A stretch of DNA of 64,000 nt from NVTR01 sp036479015. GTDB taxonomy: Bacteria; Pseudomonadota; Alphaproteobacteria; Rhodobacterales; Rhodobacteraceae. Position 1 is the first letter of the stretch. Each line of letters starts with the position of its first letter. Location of the stretch: positions 1-64,000 of the forward strand of contig JAZGFB010000048.1 in the NCBI GenBank assembly GCA_036479015.1, written 5' to 3'. Position numbers and translations under genes: made by a program. The notes under the pieces were generated by a model. That model saw only the letters and a list, made by a program, of their open reading frames with translations, was not told the origin of the DNA and did not search any database. Shown here piece by piece: positions 35,096 through 42,831 of the stretch.

Positions 35096-35140
35096 CTATT
35101 TTCGCAATAAATGAATGAAGGCCAAGCAGGAGACGCTAAA

Positions 35141-36010
35141 ATGAACGCTGCCTATGATGACCGAAATGGCAAAATCTGGATGGATGGCAGGCTGATTGAC
35201 TGGCGTTCGGCAAATGTTCATGTGTTGACCCACGCAATGCACTATGCGTCATCGGTCTTTGAGGGTGAGCGCGCCTATAACGGCAAAATTTTTAAATCAC
35301 GGGCGCATTCCGAGCGGCTTCGAAAATCAGCCGAGCTTATTGATTTTGAAATTCCTTGGACAGTGGATGAGATCGAAGCAGCCAAACAACAGGTGCTGAA
35401 AGCGTCTGGTTATTCAGATGCTTATATCCGTGCAATTGCCTGGCGCGGGGTTGGGCAAGACATGGGCGTCGCCTCGGCGCGAAACCCTGTCAGGCTGGCA
35501 ATAGCGGCCTGGGAATGGGGCGCATATTATGGCGATGCCAAAACCAAAGGCGCGAAACTGGACATTTCAAGCTGGAAACGACCGTCGCCAGAAACCATAC
35601 CCTGTCATGCCAAAGCTGCCGGTCTTTATATGATCTGCACAATGTCCAAACACGCGGCCGAGGCCAAAGGGTGCTCGGACGCGATGATGTTTGATTATCG
35701 CGGCTATGTCGCAGAGGCCACCGGGGCCAACATATTTTTCGTCAAAGACGGTGAAGTTCACACGCCTCTGGCCGACTGTTTTTTAAATGGCCTGACCCGC
35801 CAGTCCGTAATCGGAATACTAAAAGATCAGCAGATCAAGGTACATGAACGCCACATAATGCCCGACGAACTGACAGGGTTTGAACAATGCTGGCTTACCG
35901 GCACCGCAGCAGAGGTGACGCCCGTTGGCCAGATCGGTGATTTTATGTTTGATGTCGGCGCAATGGCACAGGGCATTTCGGCTGACTATGAAAAACTGGT
36001 GCGCCAATAA
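35141..36010 (+). CDS. ilvE: branched-chain amino acid aminotransferase
   Basis: IlvE transfers amino groups between glutamate and the keto acids of Leu, Ile and Val with PLP. The 289-residue fold-type IV enzyme has NVHVLTHAMHYASSVFEGER, the PLP-lysine region PCHAKAAGLYMICTMSKH, FDYRGYVAEATGANIFFV and TGTAAEVTPVG. Start MNAAYDDRNGKIWMDG at 35141 is preceded by AGGAGACGCTAAA; an ATG at 35111 would add ten non-family residues. The gene converges with the dynamin cluster. Confidence 0.92.
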   Translation: MNAAYDDRNGKIWMDGRLIDWRSANVHVLTHAMHYASSVFEGERAYNGKIFKSRAHSERLRKSAELIDFEIPWTVDEIEAAKQQVLKASGYSDAYIRAIAWRGVGQDMGVASARNPVRLAIAAWEWGAYYGDAKTKGAKLDISSWKRPSPETIPCHAKAAGLYMICTMSKHAAEAKGCSDAMMFDYRGYVAEATGANIFFVKDGEVHTPLADCFLNGLTRQSVIGILKDQQIKVHERHIMPDELTGFEQCWLTGTAAEVTPVGQIGDFMFDVGAMAQGISADYEKLVRQ

Positions 36011-36024
36011 ACATTGGCACCAGT
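35990..36024 (-). terminator. terminator of the dynamin cluster, overlapping ilvE 3' end
   Basis: On the minus strand ACTGGTGCCAAT pairs with ATTGGCGCACCAGT (two bulged bases) around GTTT and is followed by TTTTTC. It therefore reads as a terminator for the leftward cluster and covers the ilvE stop codon. Little T-run exists on the plus strand. Confidence 0.75.
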
Positions 36025-36038
36025 CACACGTTGAAGCG

Positions 36039-37307
36039 CTATCTTCCTGCCCCCGCTGCAACCCAGCTTAGGTCGCGACCGACCTGCAATAGCACTGCGG
36101 CGGCGCGCTCAATCGGTTCATCACCATCTTCAAGCTGAAGCAACATAAGCAGATCAACCGCATCGCGGAACTGATCCAGCAACCAAAATGTTTCATCATC
36201 CAGGATACCGGGCTCTGCCAATTCGTCGGCAATTTCCATAAGGGCGTCGCAACTTGCCTGTAAAAAATTGCTTTCGGTAATGTCCTCAGTGTCTTCCGCA
36301 ATCACCAGAAGGGCGTCAATTTTCTGCTGCCAGCTTGCCAAAATAGGGCTGCATGACAGATTTTCTGATACTGGGGCAATATCCACCCTAAGGGCAGCAT
36401 TCGCAGCGTCCAGCGGGGGTTGAGCGGCAACAGTAAGATACGGCGCCAGGTGGCGATCAATGAATTTTCGTGCGCGCTCTGCATCATTGAGGCGAATGGA
36501 ATTCTCGACGACCAACAGGCGGGCTATCATGGCCTCACCGCCACTGCTGCTCCAGGCTTTGCTGTCTTGAACGATACCGTTTGTTGCAGCCTCCAGTGCC
36601 CGTGGCCCAGCAATTGGCAAAATCGATCCGAAATGATCGCCCGCGTCATCTTGCAAACGCGAAATCACACGGTCGTAGCCATGCTGTATCGCAGGCAGAT
36701 CTATATGTGTCACCGCCAAGATGGCCCGGTTCGGGTTAATGGGCGCAAGTTTGGACCAACTGGCCTTTTCCTTCACATTCCATGCTTGAACCGCGTTAGT
36801 GCACCATATGAACAAGTCTGCCCGCTTTTGCATTTGCAAAAGAAGTTTATTGTCACCGGCAGGGCCTGTGGTTCCGGCGACATCAAACACATTGATTTGT
36901 TTCAATAGCGGGTTTGGTGACTGGATAACGATGAAATCGGGATTCTGGGCTGTCAGTTCGACAAAGTCGATATAGTCGTATTTCGCCCGGATTTTTTTGT
37001 TCCACCATCCGGCGGCAGACCCGATTGTATCGCCATACCGGAAAACCAATGGCGGAATGTTATCAGACACCTTGGCAGATGGGATCAGTTGATCACCCAC
37101 AAGAATATTGGCCAGAGTAGATTTACCAGAGCTGAATTCACCCGCGATCAATACCCGGACCGGGCGGCGCAACGCCTTAAGCATGGTTTCGGATTTTTCG
37201 CGCAAAGATACCAACTTATCGCCATCAGCATCTCGGTGTGATTCTGATGCTGACAAGAATGCCTTCAAATCTGACAGTTCCGTTATAGATGCAGCCATGC
37301 TGTTCAT
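36039..37307 (-). CDS. dynamin-like GTPase, short form
   Basis: A 422-residue dynamin-family GTPase. G1 is GEFSSGKSTLAN (residues 57-68) and the switch-I region is SDNIPPLVFRYG. G3 is DVAGTTGPAG, departing from the usual DTPG, and the G4 position is LAVTHIDLP. A WCTNAVQAWNVKEKASWSKL block is shared with the 620-residue GTPase of the same cluster (WCTHAGQAWRESERSTWTSL), so the two are paralogues. The C-terminal half is helical (stalk-like) and has no clear membrane helix. Start at the ATG at 37307 (GGTGGAG upstream), overlapping a 22-codon reading frame by ATGA; a GTG at 37316 is possible. Last gene of the cluster, before a terminator. Membrane remodelling is inferred from the family. Confidence 0.82.
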   Translation of the reverse strand: MNSMAASITELSDLKAFLSASESHRDADGDKLVSLREKSETMLKALRRPVRVLIAGEFSSGKSTLANILVGDQLIPSAKVSDNIPPLVFRYGDTIGSAAGWWNKKIRAKYDYIDFVELTAQNPDFIVIQSPNPLLKQINVFDVAGTTGPAGDNKLLLQMQKRADLFIWCTNAVQAWNVKEKASWSKLAPINPNRAILAVTHIDLPAIQHGYDRVISRLQDDAGDHFGSILPIAGPRALEAATNGIVQDSKAWSSSGGEAMIARLLVVENSIRLNDAERARKFIDRHLAPYLTVAAQPPLDAANAALRVDIAPVSENLSCSPILASWQQKIDALLVIAEDTEDITESNFLQASCDALMEIADELAEPGILDDETFWLLDQFRDAVDLLMLLQLEDGDEPIERAAAVLLQVGRDLSWVAAGAGR

Positions 37308-37372
37308 CGGCTCCACCGGTGAACTGTACGCAGTTCATCCAGGACCGGAAACACCCTAGTAGGGTCATCCAT
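37304..37372 (-). CDS. possible 22-residue coupling peptide between ABC-fusion and dynamin genes
   Basis: A small frame (MDDPTRVFPVLDELRTVHRW then SR) begins with an ATG overlapping the last codons of the ABC-fusion gene and ends with a TGA overlapping the ATG of the dynamin gene. It exactly fills the gap between them. It could keep ribosomes moving from one gene to the next. A weak GGAA lies 10 bases upstream. It may also be chance; no similarity is recognised. Confidence 0.3.
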   Translation of the reverse strand: MDDPTRVFPVLDELRTVHRWSR

Positions 37373-38624
37373 TATGACGCATTTCCGTTCTATATTTGTC
37401 GGCGGTTTGCCCAGGGTGTTTGAATGCTCTCCGGGGTGATCTATAGTTTGCCATAACGGGTTTTGAGGGCGCAATTTCCTGCAAGCTTCCATCATCACCT
37501 AGATCATTTGCCAATTCCAAGTCCCAAAGAAGTTGCTCATTTTCAATACTGAATTGCCCGCCCCCCACTAGGATTTGGGCGACTTTAGCGGCTTTATCAG
37601 CGCCGAGACCCATATGAACCAGCTGCGAAGCAACTGTGCGTTCAGCGGTATGGCTTGTGTTTGTTGTTACCACAACCACACGCTTTTTGGCATCAAGAAG
37701 CGACTGCAAGTCGCGGCATAACTGTCTGCCGAGCTGTACTGAAATTACCTGATCAGCCGACATTGGGTGCCAGATACATTGTGGCACCCGGCCTTGCATG
37801 CCCTCTGGGATCTGGGGGGCGGTTTCGCTCACCACAACAACCACACAAACACCCTGTTCGTGCAGTGCAATAAGTTCCGCGTTTGAAATATCCTTGCCGT
37901 TCTTGGGCTTGAACACACCAAAGTTACCCCCGGCGACCCATCGCAATGCATGGTCCCAGGTTTTTACCGAAAATATCGCCTGCATATCGGCAGGAATATC
38001 GCGCAAGTCTGATCGCAATTGATTGGCGGCGGTGCCGGCGCGTACTACTTCTGCCCCACCGGTGCGCAGAAACTGGCGTCCGACATTGGTCTGGGGCGAG
38101 GAGAAAAAAGTCTTAGTCGGGGTATGTTCCTGCACAAGCCCACCGGCCAACAGTAAGATGCTGTCAGCATAATCTGCGACCTGTGACTTATTATGGGAAA
38201 CCATCAATACCGAACGGGACTGGGCCACAACCGACAGCCGCTGAAGCACCGTTTCGGCATCCTCATCGCACAGCTGGGCTGTGACTTCGTCAATGCAAAA
38301 CAGCGCCGGGTCACTGGCCAGCAACTGGTCGATGAGCGCCATAGTTTCACAAAGCGAACATACCGCTTTTTGGCGGAAATACTTTGGGCGGTTTTGGTCT
38401 GAAAGCGGCGCGCGAAAATAATCGATTTTCTTCCAGGATGCATCAAATAGCATTGGCTTGTACTCACCACTTAGCCAGGTCAGCAATGAAGACTTACCTA
38501 TCCCCACCGGACCCATCAACGCGGTTATGCCATATCTGGGCAATTCCAGGTTCAAATCTTGGAACAGCGTCTGGTTTGCGACCTTAAGGTTCAAACCTTC
38601 AATTGTTAGGATCGGACGTGTCAC
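37365..38624 (-). CDS. degenerate ABC ATPase fused to a catalytically dead phosphatase-like domain
   Basis: Residues about 1-190 of this 419-residue protein form an ABC-type ATPase: Walker A GPVGIGKSSLLTWLSG, Walker B ALFCIDEVTAQL, and VLMVSHNK for the H-loop. The LSGGQ signature is not recognisable and the helical domain is short. Residues about 225-390 align by eye with the dual-specificity-type phosphatase encoded at 40223-40789. ISNAELIALHEQGVCVVVVV corresponds to IDEDLLAIQRTGIQLIVTL, and KKRVVVVTTNTSHTAERTVA to NDRAVAYHCHGGRGRTGTLL. In the second pair the catalytic Cys is replaced. It is probably a pseudophosphatase that binds rather than dephosphorylates. No membrane segments. The start is GTG at 38624, overlapping the previous TGA (GTGA). 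It lies between the Lys/Ala-linker protein and a dynamin gene. Confidence 0.72.
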   Translation of the reverse strand: MTRPILTIEGLNLKVANQTLFQDLNLELPRYGITALMGPVGIGKSSLLTWLSGEYKPMLFDASWKKIDYFRAPLSDQNRPKYFRQKAVCSLCETMALIDQLLASDPALFCIDEVTAQLCDEDAETVLQRLSVVAQSRSVLMVSHNKSQVADYADSILLLAGGLVQEHTPTKTFFSSPQTNVGRQFLRTGGAEVVRAGTAANQLRSDLRDIPADMQAIFSVKTWDHALRWVAGGNFGVFKPKNGKDISNAELIALHEQGVCVVVVVSETAPQIPEGMQGRVPQCIWHPMSADQVISVQLGRQLCRDLQSLLDAKKRVVVVTTNTSHTAERTVASQLVHMGLGADKAAKVAQILVGGGQFSIENEQLLWDLELANDLGDDGSLQEIAPSKPVMANYRSPRRAFKHPGQTADKYRTEMRHNG

Positions 38625-39583
38625 CGGACGACGCCCCAATTAAGCGTGTTGGAGGCCGCAGATAGAACCCGGGCAAGATCCGCGTTGTTAAACACCGCAA
38701 CTACAGTGTGATTTGCCTCGGTTGCGAAACACACGGACTGATTGTCCAGGCGTGGTGATTTCAGTACTATCAACTGGCTGGGCCCAAGAGCGTTGCTGGT
38801 GGCTTTTATCCATTGAGCAAGGTCGCTGGCAACGTCCCCAGCCGCCGACTGCCAGTCTTTCTGCGCTGAGGTGCCGCCGGAATGTCGATCAACCTTACCC
38901 TTACCAGACATTAGGAAAATATTTTCGCTCAGGGGTTCGCAGGCGTCAAAAAATGCAGCTATGCTTGCGCTGGCTTGGGCAGCAGTGGCGGCTTTTCGGG
39001 GCTTTGTGGCTGGCTTTTTGGCACTGGCCTTCTTAGCGGCAGGTTTTTTAGTGGCTGATTTCTTGGCAGGCGTCTTGGCCGCTGCTTTCTTGTCAGGCTC
39101 TGCTGGTTCTGGCGCATCACCCGGAAATTCAAAATCTTGGCAAGCTTTGCGCAACTCTGGCGCGGTATAGCCAACCTCGGCGGCGGAATATTCGGTCTTT
39201 GGCGGCCCGCTGGTTACTTCCATCGGGCCATTCATCTGTGCAAACGTAGTTAAAAAGGCGCGAAATGCAGTGACCTGCTCAGCCTTTTTCTTGTCATCTC
39301 GGGCAGAGAATATTTCTTGGTTGGGCCCGACCACGCTGTCAGGTTTAACCTCTAGCATGCGCATCAACCGGCCATTGGCCACATCCATCACAATATGTGC
39401 ATCGTCCCCCAGCCGGAATGTCAATTTTCGCGGCAGTACGGTTTCTTCGATCTCATTCAGAATCGCCGCCAGCCTTAGGGGGCCGGACCCGGCCTTAAGC
39501 TCGCGGGTGCTCGTCGTTTCTGCTTTGGCGCTTGTTCCGCGCACACGCTTCAGTAATTCGACGATTGAATCGTTGAGAGACAT
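38621..39583 (-). CDS. hypothetical protein with Lys/Ala-rich linker
   Basis: The 320 residues fall into three parts. Residues 1-150 are a folded domain of unknown type (LTFRLGDDAHIVMDVANGRL). Residues 165-203 are a repetitive Lys/Ala/Pro linker built on AKKPA-like units. Residues 210-320 form a second domain with alternating hydrophobic strands (QLIVLKSPRLDNQSVCFATE, then VVAVFNNADLARVL) that could be roadblock/LC7-like; that resemblance is weak and by eye. The basic linker could contact acidic partners, lipid or nucleic acid. The gene sits between the roadblock-like gene (with a hairpin in between) and the ABC-pseudophosphatase gene, which it overlaps by GTGA. Function unknown. Confidence 0.65.
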   Translation of the reverse strand: MSLNDSIVELLKRVRGTSAKAETTSTRELKAGSGPLRLAAILNEIEETVLPRKLTFRLGDDAHIVMDVANGRLMRMLEVKPDSVVGPNQEIFSARDDKKKAEQVTAFRAFLTTFAQMNGPMEVTSGPPKTEYSAAEVGYTAPELRKACQDFEFPGDAPEPAEPDKKAAAKTPAKKSATKKPAAKKASAKKPATKPRKAATAAQASASIAAFFDACEPLSENIFLMSGKGKVDRHSGGTSAQKDWQSAAGDVASDLAQWIKATSNALGPSQLIVLKSPRLDNQSVCFATEANHTVVAVFNNADLARVLSAASNTLNWGVVR

Positions 39584-39629
39584 CTCTTTTCGCTCCGGCC
39601 CGTGGTTAGTTTAAGTGTTCTGGCAATAA

Positions 39630-39666
39630 AATATCAGTGTCCCCGCGCCCTTAGGCACGGGGACAC
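39630..39666 (-). terminator. hairpin after the roadblock-like gene, likely terminator or attenuator
   Basis: GTGTCCCCG and CGGGGACAC form a nine-base stem extended by GCC/GGC pairing around a short loop. On the minus strand it is followed by TGATATTTTATT. It starts 7 bases after the stop of the 134-residue gene and lies 47 bases before the next gene. It may reduce rather than stop transcription of the last three genes. Confidence 0.7.
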
Positions 39667-39672
39667 TTGGCG

Positions 39673-40077
39673 TTAAACAGCAGCTGAGACAGGGTCCAGT
39701 GCCATGCGGGACTTGGTCAAAACCATGCCCGGATTGGCGTTCTTACGGCAAACGAAGCAGACAACGTGGTCAGGGTACTTTTTTGTGCGCATGAAAACAT
39801 GCAATAGGTTTTCAGAAAAAATGAACATCTCGTGGAAATAATGAGACTCATCTTTTTCTGTTCCACGGAACTTTTTGAACATGTTTTCGATGTGAACCAC
39901 GCTGGCGCCCTGAAACAGATCAGCCGTCGCTGCGGCCAGTGTGTCAAGAACTTCCTGTGGATGAGAATCCACCGTGTGGACCCCCAGAACCATACCAGAT
40001 TGCATATCGACGTAACCTGATGCCAAACATTCCGGAATTCCGGTCATTGCTTCCTGTAGTGCTTTGTCTAGTGACAT
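39673..40077 (-). CDS. roadblock/LC7-like protein
   Basis: This 134-residue single-domain protein has the pattern of roadblock/LC7 proteins: N-terminal helix (LDKALQEAMTGIPECLASGY), strand VDMQSGMVLGVHTVD, a central helix (EVLDTLAAATADLFQ) and C-terminal strands around FMRTKKYPDHVVCFVCRKNA. Roadblock proteins (MglB, dynein LC7) act as dimers regulating small GTPases or as scaffolds. Beside three dynamin-like GTPases a GTPase-regulatory role is attractive but inferred. Start MSLDKALQ at 40077 follows AAGG. The gene is flanked on both sides by inverted repeats, so it may have its own expression level. Confidence 0.65.
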   Translation of the reverse strand: MSLDKALQEAMTGIPECLASGYVDMQSGMVLGVHTVDSHPQEVLDTLAAATADLFQGASVVHIENMFKKFRGTEKDESHYFHEMFIFSENLLHVFMRTKKYPDHVVCFVCRKNANPGMVLTKSRMALDPVSAAV

Positions 40078-40108
40078 TTTGATAGTACCTTTCGTTTTGT
40101 TGAGTGTC

Positions 40109-40138
40109 TGATTTTGGTGACACAAGCCTGCAAAATCA
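40109..40138. promoter_or_regulatory. inverted repeat TGATTTTG/CAAAATCA upstream of the roadblock-like gene
   Basis: A perfect eight-base inverted repeat with a 14-base spacer lies 32 bases upstream of the 134-residue gene. It could be an operator for a dimeric regulator or a leader hairpin. Confidence 0.4.
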
Positions 40139-40222
40139 GTCGTGTTATTCTTCTTCCATGTCTCCGAATGCTCAGTTCATTCCTGGAGCGGAGGCTTATC
40201 CAGGGAATTTGGGTAATACTGT

Positions 40223-40789
40223 TCAGGGTGATCGCGGGGCAGCAGGCCCGGACGCAATGTCCCGCCTGTACGCCGCAAAATCCCCAAGGAATTCTATTTG
40301 GCTTTCTGTTTCTATCCAGTTTTGATTTTCTGTCTTAACGGCGCGGATCGCGGCATCGCTATCGGGGCGGTACCAGATCAATTGCGACGCCAGCAACGTC
40401 CCGGTCCGTCCGCGCCCACCATGGCAGTGATAGGCAACGGCGCGGTCGTTGGACACGTATTCTTCCACCTTCATACAGATCTGGCAGGCCTGCTGAATTG
40501 TTGGCGGATGCATGTCCTTAATCGGAACATAAAAGCTATCAATTCCGTATTCGGCGAACTTTTCTTCCGGCGGTTCCCATTCCTCAGTCAGCGTAACGAT
40601 CAACTGAATTCCGGTCCGTTGAATTGCCAACAGGTCTTCGTCAATATCGCGCAGAATACCCGGCCGGGGCATGCCAGCCAGCCGCCCCCTAATCAACCAA
40701 TTGAAATTTGATGGCCCATAGTACCCAGAAGGGGCTTCAGGCGAGGCCAACGGGGCCAACGGGTCGGCCACTTGTTGGAAGGTCGTCAT
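40223..40789 (-). CDS. dual-specificity-type protein phosphatase
   Basis: This 188-residue cysteine phosphatase has the loop motif HCHGGRGRTGTL (C-x5-R), a general-acid region KDMHPPT about 35 residues earlier and a helix LLASQLIWYRPDSDAAI after the loop. It belongs to the dual-specificity/atypical tyrosine phosphatase group; substrate may be a phosphoprotein or a phosphoinositide-like lipid. It resembles the C-terminal domain of the ABC-fusion protein at 37365-38624, which lacks the Cys. Placed between a dynamin-like gene and the roadblock-like gene, it is likely a regulator of the cluster. No signal peptide, so cytoplasmic. Confidence 0.85.
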   Translation of the reverse strand: MTTFQQVADPLAPLASPEAPSGYYGPSNFNWLIRGRLAGMPRPGILRDIDEDLLAIQRTGIQLIVTLTEEWEPPEEKFAEYGIDSFYVPIKDMHPPTIQQACQICMKVEEYVSNDRAVAYHCHGGRGRTGTLLASQLIWYRPDSDAAIRAVKTENQNWIETESQIEFLGDFAAYRRDIASGPAAPRSP

Positions 40790-40849
40790 TTAGATTTTCC
40801 TACCTTTTTTGGTGGTCTTTTTTTGGCAGTAATTCATCATAGTTGGATA

Positions 40850-40880
40850 AATGTGGCCAAAAAGTTAAAAGAATGTGGCC
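40850..40880. repeat. direct repeat AATGTGGCC, two copies 22 bases apart
   Basis: Two identical nine-base copies at 40850-40858 and 40872-40880 lie upstream of the phosphatase gene, about two helical turns apart. They could be a regulator binding site; nothing else supports this. Confidence 0.3.
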
Positions 40881-40944
40881 TTGCAAGCCAGCTGCTAAGA
40901 AATGCCTTCAATTTAGGGATAAATCGCGCCGCTCATCCACAAAT

Positions 40945-42807
40945 TTATGCCAAATTTGCCAAACGCTGTACAAGTTTATCAATGTTCAATTCCCCCGCAG
41001 ATACAACCGGGTCCGTGGTCGCATTTATCTTGATAGGAGCCACATCAAACTGCGCTAACAAATCATCAAATGAGGCGCGCAATACCGGCAAATTTGCCGT
41101 GTCATAGCGCGACTGTATATCGTCCCAAATCAACTTAACCATATGCGCTTCATGCTGATCGCCGCTGTCTACTGTCTGTAGAATACAGTCCGGATTGATG
41201 GCCTGGGGCATGACATGCATGACGCTCTCCAGATCAATTTTGGTATATTCTTCAGGGACCGCTTCAACCTCATATTCTTCATCAGGTGATGGCTTTGTTT
41301 TGCCCAGGCGTGAAAAGAACTGCTCTGCTAACGGCCCATCACTTACTTGGGTGCTATCGTCGGATTCGTCATCCTCGATCTCATCAAATGTTGGGTTTTC
41401 CAGTAGATAGGCGACATCGGTCTCTAATGTCAGCTGAAGCTCTTCTTCGGCATTCGCAGATGTATGGGCTACCAGATCAACAACCTTGTCAGTATCAGAT
41501 ACGGCCGCCATATCAGTAGCACCCATATTGTCCCACATACTAACCGCATCCGCAGAAATATCAGGTGTCGCAATGTCATCCGAGGCCTCGCTGTACTGTT
41601 CCAACGGTTCGCTTTCGTCAGCAGTATCAATGTCGGAAACGGGCGGCGTCCGGAGTGAAAATTTTTCCTTGGAGAGGTTAAATATTTCCTCACCAATGAC
41701 GCTATCCTCAACCTTCAATTTGGCAAGAACGGATTCTGCATCACTGCGGCTCAGGCGCTTATTTGGCCGCCTATTTTCTTTGTTAACACGCGTCGGCCGC
41801 AGTGTTTTCACCCGGTATGGAATAATCGATGATGTATCGCTGCTAAGCCCAATATCTTCTGGTGTCGCTTCTTGCTGCATCACCGTCTCATCGGCAATTA
41901 CAGGTTCATCCGCTGGAAAGCTGTCTGGAACAGGCATCGCTGGTTCAACCATATCGATGTTTTGCGCACCCATAACCGTATCGTCTTGGTCAGCACTTTT
42001 CATCACCGCTTTCGGGCGCGGCGCATCAACGGCGTTTTCGTCGATCTGATAGCGCCACAGCAAATGCCCACGATCAACATTTATGGTATTCAGGATTTCC
42101 AGAAATTCAGTCATGAACCCCTCGGCACCGCTTTTTGCCCAACCTTCGGGATCAAAATCACGCGCCGCCATGGCGGCTGTAAGGGAAATCAGGTGGCGAC
42201 CAGAAAACAGGTCTCCTGTTTCCCGCTCTAGGCGTCGGTCAATTTTCTTGCGGTCGGTATCAGACACCAGCTTATCCGCCCGGGTAACCATCAACAGGCT
42301 GTGTTGACGCAATCTTTCAGGAAGCGATGTCCAGGTGCTGCGCTCGCTTTCACGCCAGGCCTGACCGGCATGGGTGCACCACAAAACCGCGTTGGCATAG
42401 CCAATGGTGCGGATCCAGCTTGATGTTGGTATTTTTGGGTCAGAAATGCCCGGTGTGTCCAGTAGATCGCATTGCTCAAGCATCTCTGCCTCGGCATAAA
42501 TACGGATGTACCGGGTCGACTTCACCGGGACAGATGCCAGGTCTTGCAGATCAACAGGATGGTGGGTGCCGTCTTTGTCAACACGGTAAGGGTCGTCAGT
42601 CCCATGGCGCAACCAAACCGGGGGCAGCTGGGTCGCTGTGACTTGCGTCGGAAGAATAGATTGACCAATCAGAAGGTTAAGCAAGGTGGATTTTCCAGCG
42701 CTAAATTCGCCCATAAGAGCAATCGTAGGTTTGCGGTCAGTCCAGCAGGCCAAACGATCCATTTTGTTGGCACTGACCATGCGAATTTCATCATTCCGAT
42801 TTGTCAT
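40945..42807 (-). CDS. dynamin-like GTPase with long acidic disordered tail
   Basis: A 620-residue protein. The GTPase domain covers about residues 20-260: G1 GEFSAGKSTLLN (33-44), switch region TATQLPPVWLRHG, G3 DTPGISD (117-123), G4 VTRADKL (174-180), and the WCTHAGQAWRESER block shared with the 422-residue paralogue. Residues about 265-540 are highly acidic and low in order (for example DEIEDDESDDSTQVSDG, EEYEVEAVPEEYTKIDLE), with a basic patch near 325-340 (RPTRVNKENRRPNKR). A short helical end follows. No membrane helix is seen. Start MTNRNDEIRMVS at 42807 has GGAGA upstream. The long tail replaces the stalk expected of a mechanochemical dynamin, so it may be a regulator or recruiter. 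Confidence 0.8.
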   Translation of the reverse strand: MTNRNDEIRMVSANKMDRLACWTDRKPTIALMGEFSAGKSTLLNLLIGQSILPTQVTATQLPPVWLRHGTDDPYRVDKDGTHHPVDLQDLASVPVKSTRYIRIYAEAEMLEQCDLLDTPGISDPKIPTSSWIRTIGYANAVLWCTHAGQAWRESERSTWTSLPERLRQHSLLMVTRADKLVSDTDRKKIDRRLERETGDLFSGRHLISLTAAMAARDFDPEGWAKSGAEGFMTEFLEILNTINVDRGHLLWRYQIDENAVDAPRPKAVMKSADQDDTVMGAQNIDMVEPAMPVPDSFPADEPVIADETVMQQEATPEDIGLSSDTSSIIPYRVKTLRPTRVNKENRRPNKRLSRSDAESVLAKLKVEDSVIGEEIFNLSKEKFSLRTPPVSDIDTADESEPLEQYSEASDDIATPDISADAVSMWDNMGATDMAAVSDTDKVVDLVAHTSANAEEELQLTLETDVAYLLENPTFDEIEDDESDDSTQVSDGPLAEQFFSRLGKTKPSPDEEYEVEAVPEEYTKIDLESVMHVMPQAINPDCILQTVDSGDQHEAHMVKLIWDDIQSRYDTANLPVLRASFDDLLAQFDVAPIKINATTDPVVSAGELNIDKLVQRLANLA

Positions 42808-42831
42808 TATGTGTTCTCCATTCATTGTGGA

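Noticed and set aside
39061..39130. Lys/Ala repeats as a frameshift artefact
   Set aside because: The frame before and after continues in the same protein with sensible sequence, so the repeat is a real low-complexity linker.
41486..42049. 187-codon plus-strand frame opposite a dynamin-like gene
   Set aside because: It is a Ser-rich shadow of the acidic tail; no ribosome binding site or family pattern.
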